From: Methanomassiliicoccales archaeon
GTDB lineage: Archaea; Thermoplasmatota; Thermoplasmata; Methanomassiliicoccales; Methanomethylophilaceae
DNA length: 8,226 bases
Assembly: GCA_900767505.1 (NCBI GenBank)
Contig: CAAFZG010000096.1
Coordinates: 1 to 8,226 of the forward strand
Reading direction: 5' to 3'
The notes under the pieces: model-generated
Database searches by the model: none
What the model was told of the DNA's origin: nothing
The model's input: the letters and a program-made list of their open reading frames with translations, nothing else
Program-made: the position numbers and the translations under genes
Shown here: piece after piece, positions 5,737 through 8,226 of the stretch
How the letters are laid out: each line of letters starts with the position of its first letter
How positions within the stretch are numbered: the stretch's first letter is position 1

Positions 5737-6288
5737 ATGACAATAGCAGGGAAAATCGAAAGCACCATCGCTATCCCCGCCGGGGTCACCGTTACCTATG
5801 ACGGAAACGTCATGAAGGTCAACGGCCCCAGGGGAGAACTTAGCAGAAACTTCGCGCACCCTAACATCGCAATTGCCGTCGGAGAAGAAGGCGTCAGCGT
5901 CAGCTGCGAGTATCCGAGGATCAAAGACAAGGCGATGGTTGGAACCTACGTAGCTCACGTCAGGAACATGATAAAGGGCGTTACAGTCGGGTTCACATAC
6001 CACCTTAAGATTGTATTCTCCCACTTCCCGATGAAAGTCACTGTCAAGGGTGACCGCGTGGAGATCAACAACTACATGGGAGGCCACGCCCCCCGCTACG
6101 CGGACATCATGAAGGGCTGCACCGTGAAGATCAGCGGACAGGACGTTACAGTAGAAGGAAACGACATCGAGGCCTGCGGACAGACCGCAGCCAACCTCGA
6201 GAGGGCGACATCCAGGCTCGGATTCGACAAGAGGACGTTCCAGGATGGAATTTACATCGTCCAGAAATCGCACAAGGTGAAAGAATGA
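5737..6288 (+). CDS. rpl6: 50S ribosomal protein uL6 (L6)
   Basis: This large-subunit protein sits near the sarcin-ricin loop, where elongation factors bind. The product is 183 residues, the archaeal size, made of two similar alpha/beta domains (about 1-85 and 86-183). Recognisable parts are the opening IPAGVTVTYDGNVMKVNGPRGEL (13-35) and the C-terminal signature with DVTVEGNDIEACGQTAANLE (136-155), then RTFQDGIYIVQK (166-177). The ATG follows TGAGGA (5725-5730) at 6 bases. Some codons in the first half are less GC-biased than in uL2-uL22. The stop overlaps the eL32 start by four bases. Confidence 0.97.
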   Translation: MTIAGKIESTIAIPAGVTVTYDGNVMKVNGPRGELSRNFAHPNIAIAVGEEGVSVSCEYPRIKDKAMVGTYVAHVRNMIKGVTVGFTYHLKIVFSHFPMKVTVKGDRVEINNYMGGHAPRYADIMKGCTVKISGQDVTVEGNDIEACGQTAANLERATSRLGFDKRTFQDGIYIVQKSHKVKE

Positions 6289-6950
6289 CCGTTAAAGCGC
6301 TCACAGACCTCCAGGGTCTGAAGGACAACAATGTCGAGGAGCTGAAGACCATCGGCATCAACAATGTCGCCGAGCTCGCCGAGGCGATCAACGACGACAC
6401 CAAGGTCAAAGAGGTCATCAAGACCCTTTCCGGAGTCGGTCCCAAGACTGTCAACTCATGGAAGGCCGCACTCGCAGAGACCGAGATCGTCGCCGATGAG
6501 GCTCCCGCAGCCGAGATCGTCGCCGATGCCGAGGCCGGCGAGTACGTCGTCAAAGCGAAGCCTGAGCTGGACGATGAGACTGTGGATGCTCTTGCCAAGA
6601 GGGCGATGATCTCCGGAAGGAGGCCCGCTTTCAAGAGGCAGGAGTGGTTCAGATACTCCAAGCTCGGTGAGAAGTGGAGGAAACCCAAGGGTATCCACTC
6701 CAAGATGAAGAGGCAGCTCAAGAGGCGCCCCCCGATGGTCGACATCGGATTCAGGGGACCCATCGCGGCAAGGGACCTGCACCCCTCGGGATTTGAGGAG
6801 GTCCTCGTCTACAACGTCGATGGACTCGAGGGTATCGACCCCAAGAAGCAGGCGGTCCGTATCGGCGGAACCGTCGGAACCAAGAAGAGGATCGCAATCG
6901 AGGACAGGGCCGACGAGCTCGGAATCAGGGTCCTCAACAGGATGGTGTGA
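6285..6950 (+). CDS. rpl32e: 50S ribosomal protein eL32 (L32e) with N-terminal helix-hairpin-helix domain
   Basis: This is an archaeal/eukaryotic-specific large-subunit protein. The product is 221 residues, while the bare eL32 core is about 125-130. The core is residues 111-221, with RPAFKRQEWFRYSKLGEKWRKPKGIHSKMK (113-142), then PPMVDIGFRGP (149-159), and IEDRADELGIRVLNRM at the end. Residues 5-63 are an added domain: two helix-hairpin-helix-like units, LTDLQGLKDNNVEELKTIGI and VIKTLSGVGPKTVNSWKAAL. Such an extension is known in some archaeal eL32 proteins, for example in halophiles. Residues 64-100 are an acidic, Ala-rich linker containing a repeated EIVAD. The ATG overlaps the uL6 stop by four bases behind GGTGA. 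The extension's role is unknown; extra nucleic-acid contact is a reasonable inference. Confidence 0.95.
   Translation: MTVKALTDLQGLKDNNVEELKTIGINNVAELAEAINDDTKVKEVIKTLSGVGPKTVNSWKAALAETEIVADEAPAAEIVADAEAGEYVVKAKPELDDETVDALAKRAMISGRRPAFKRQEWFRYSKLGEKWRKPKGIHSKMKRQLKRRPPMVDIGFRGPIAARDLHPSGFEEVLVYNVDGLEGIDPKKQAVRIGGTVGTKKRIAIEDRADELGIRVLNRMV
6481..6528 (+). repeat. Short direct repeat inside the eL32 linker
   Basis: The 18-base word CCGAGATCGTCGCCGATG occurs at 6481-6498 and again at 6511-6528, exactly 30 bases apart, which is ten codons. It encodes EIVAD twice (residues 67-71 and 77-81). The 12 bases after each copy differ. It looks like an old in-frame 30-base tandem duplication in the flexible linker between the helix-hairpin-helix domain and the core. 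Confidence 0.85.
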
Positions 6951-6952
6951 TC

Positions 6953-7414
6953 ATGGCAGACCTGAGAAACCAGAGAAGAATGGCCGCCGAGATCCTCAAG
7001 TGCGGTGAGAACAGGGTTTGGATGAACCCTGAGAGGCTCGATGAAGTCGAGGAATGCATCACACGCGCGGACATCCGTACCGCCGTCGCTTCCGGAATCA
7101 TCAAAGCCAAGCCGAAGAACGGAACCTCCAGGGGAAGGACCAGATACGTCGCCGGTCAGAAGGCCGACGGAAAGAGGAAGGGACCCGGATCCAGGAAGGG
7201 AACCGCAAATGCACGTGTTCGCGACAAGGAGCGCTGGATGGCCACCATCAGGCCCATCCGTGACGAGCTCAAGACACTCAGGGATGAGGGACAGATCTCT
7301 CCTTCCGTCTACAGGCTCTACTACAGGAAGGCCAAGGGAGGCATGTTCAAGTCCCGCAGGCACCTTAAGCAGCACATGACCGCAGCCGGACACCTGAAAG
7401 AGGAGGAGATCTGA
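6953..7414 (+). CDS. rpl19e: 50S ribosomal protein eL19 (L19e)
   Basis: This is an archaeal/eukaryotic-specific large-subunit protein with a long C-terminal helix that forms an inter-subunit bridge in related ribosomes. The product is 153 residues from ATG 6953, the usual length. The family start is ADLRNQRRMAAEILKCGENRVWMNP (2-26). DIRTAVASGIIKAKPKNGTSRGR (40-62) follows, then a basic loop (about 65-90) and the helical C-terminus SPSVYRLYYRKAKGGMFKSR. In-frame GTG 6947 would add two residues and overlap the eL32 stop. ATG 6953, two bases after that stop, gives the expected MADLRNQ start and sits behind GGTG (6944-6947). The end KEEEI* overlaps the uL18 ATG by one base. Confidence 0.96.
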   Translation: MADLRNQRRMAAEILKCGENRVWMNPERLDEVEECITRADIRTAVASGIIKAKPKNGTSRGRTRYVAGQKADGKRKGPGSRKGTANARVRDKERWMATIRPIRDELKTLRDEGQISPSVYRLYYRKAKGGMFKSRRHLKQHMTAAGHLKEEEI

Positions 7415-7914
7415 TGGCAACCGGACCTAGATACAAAGTAGCATTCCGCAGAAGAAGAGAGAACCGCACTGACTATTACGCCCGCCGCAGACTCCTCAGG
7501 AGCCAGGAGGCCAGGGCCATCGTCAGGAGATCCAACAAGAACATCACCATCCAGTTCGCCGAGTTCGGCATGGAGGGTGACAGCGTCATCGTAGCCGCGA
7601 GCACAAAAGAGCTCAAGGGAATGGGCTGGACCCACTCCTGCTCCTCCATACCCGCAGCCTACCTTGTCGGATACCTTGCTGGACAGAAAGCGGTCAAGGC
7701 AGGAATCGAGTATGCGGTGCTCGACATCGGCATGCAGAAGGTGCAGCACGGCGGAGTCCTCTTCGCCACTGTCGCCGGAATGTGCGATGCCGGACTTGAG
7801 GTGCCCCACGGAGAGGACGTCCTCCCCGACGAGGACAGGATCCTCGGAAAGCACATCGATGAGAGCATCGAGGCTGATCTGAACAGCCTCAAAGAGAAGA
7901 TGGAGGCTGAGTAA
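7414..7914 (+). CDS. rpl18: 50S ribosomal protein uL18 (L18)
   Basis: This protein binds 5S rRNA with uL5 in the central protuberance. The product is 166 residues, longer than bacterial L18 and close to the archaeal/eukaryotic form. The N-terminal arginine-rich segment GPRYKVAFRRRRENRTDYYARRRLL (4-28) is the archaeal 5S-binding start. The alpha/beta core includes SIPAAYLVGYLAGQKAVKAGI (78-98) and AVLDIGMQKVQHGGVLFATVAG (101-122). The acidic C-terminus follows EVPHGEDVLPDEDRILGKHI. The ATG overlaps the eL19 stop by one base behind GGAGGAGATC. This is the only gene in the window that ends with TAA. Confidence 0.97.
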   Translation: MATGPRYKVAFRRRRENRTDYYARRRLLRSQEARAIVRRSNKNITIQFAEFGMEGDSVIVAASTKELKGMGWTHSCSSIPAAYLVGYLAGQKAVKAGIEYAVLDIGMQKVQHGGVLFATVAGMCDAGLEVPHGEDVLPDEDRILGKHIDESIEADLNSLKEKMEAE

Positions 7915-7915
7915 A

Positions 7916-8226
7916 ATGGCTGACTGGGTTCCTAAGACAAGGCTCGGACAGATGGTCCTCAACGGAGAGATCACCACCATGAGCGATGCCCTCGCCACCA
8001 AACTGCCCCTCCGCGAGCCCGAGATCGTGGACATCCTCCTCCCGGACCTGAAAGACGAGGTCATCGACCTCAACATGGTCCAGAGGATGACCGACTCCGG
8101 AAGGAGGGTCAGGTTCGCGGTCACCTGTATCGTCGGAAACGGCGACGGGTTCATCGGAATCGGCAGGGCCAAAGGCAAGGAAGTCGGACCTTCCATCAAG
8201 AAGGCCATCGACAACGCCAAGCTGAA
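7916..8226 (+). CDS. rps5: 30S ribosomal protein uS5 (S5), 5' part only
   Basis: This small-subunit protein lies at the mRNA entry site and takes part in decoding accuracy. The window ends inside the gene: 103 complete codons and two further bases are present, about half of a typical archaeal uS5 (around 210-235 residues). The N-terminal part includes the archaeal opening WVPKTRLGQMVLNGEITTM (4-22). The double-stranded-RNA-binding-like domain starts near residue 48 (EVIDLNMVQRMTDSGRRVRF) and contains the conserved loop GNGDGFIGIGRAKGKEVGP (74-92). The ATG is one base after the uL18 stop and 9 bases after GGAGG (7902-7906). In this operon type uL30, uL15 and SecY usually follow, outside the window. 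Confidence 0.96.
   Translation, partial: MADWVPKTRLGQMVLNGEITTMSDALATKLPLREPEIVDILLPDLKDEVIDLNMVQRMTDSGRRVRFAVTCIVGNGDGFIGIGRAKGKEVGPSIKKAIDNAKL

Noticed and set aside
5332..6273. A 313-codon open frame on the - strand across uS8 and uL6
   Set aside because: Same cause: antisense of conserved genes, no recognisable domain, no ribosome-binding site or promoter logic.
7321..8220. A 299-codon open frame on the - strand across eL19, uL18 and uS5
   Set aside because: Antisense shadow of three conserved genes; its start lies within uS5 and nothing suggests transcription in that direction.
1..8226. A previously undescribed system such as a defence module, mobile element, CRISPR array or biosynthetic cluster
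   Set aside because: Every base except junctions of 10 or fewer is in a recognised housekeeping gene in the standard archaeal order, with no foreign gene, repeat array or large gap.

Overview
The window is one uninterrupted piece of an archaeal ribosomal-protein operon (S10/spc type). All genes are on the + strand and packed end to end. The presence of archaeal/eukaryotic-type proteins (eS4, eL32, eL19), aIF1 and an RNase P protein rules out a bacterium. The text fits a moderately GC-rich methanogenic archaeon of the Thermoplasmatota, probably Methanomassiliicoccales. That lineage call is my inference from overall protein feel, base composition and stop-codon use, and I hold it at about 0.6.

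Layout, left to right: uL2 (3' part only), uS19, uL22, uS3, uL29, aIF1 (SUI1), RNase P component 1 (Rnp1/Pop4), uS17, uL14, uL24, eS4, uL5, uS14 (only 48 codons), uS8, uL6, eL32, eL19, uL18, and the 5' part of uS5. There are 19 genes, 17 of them complete. Gaps between genes are 0-10 bases and many neighbours overlap by 1 or 4 bases. No stretch without a gene exceeds 10 bases, and I see no promoter, terminator, RNA gene, mobile element or CRISPR array.

The genes work together. Most products are structural proteins of the 30S or 50S subunit. aIF1 controls start-codon selection on the 30S, and Rnp1 is part of the tRNA 5'-end maturation enzyme. Overlapping stops and starts, with Shine-Dalgarno motifs written into the last codons of the upstream gene, point to one long mRNA read by translational coupling.

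I looked for a hidden new system and did not find one; this is a core housekeeping locus. The observations worth a second look are small: a repeated junction design in which the stop codon is part of the Shine-Dalgarno motif, complete absence of TAG stops, an extra helix-hairpin-helix domain and a short tandem duplication in eL32, less biased codon use in the RNase P gene, and two strong internal Shine-Dalgarno/ATG pairs in uL5 and uS14.
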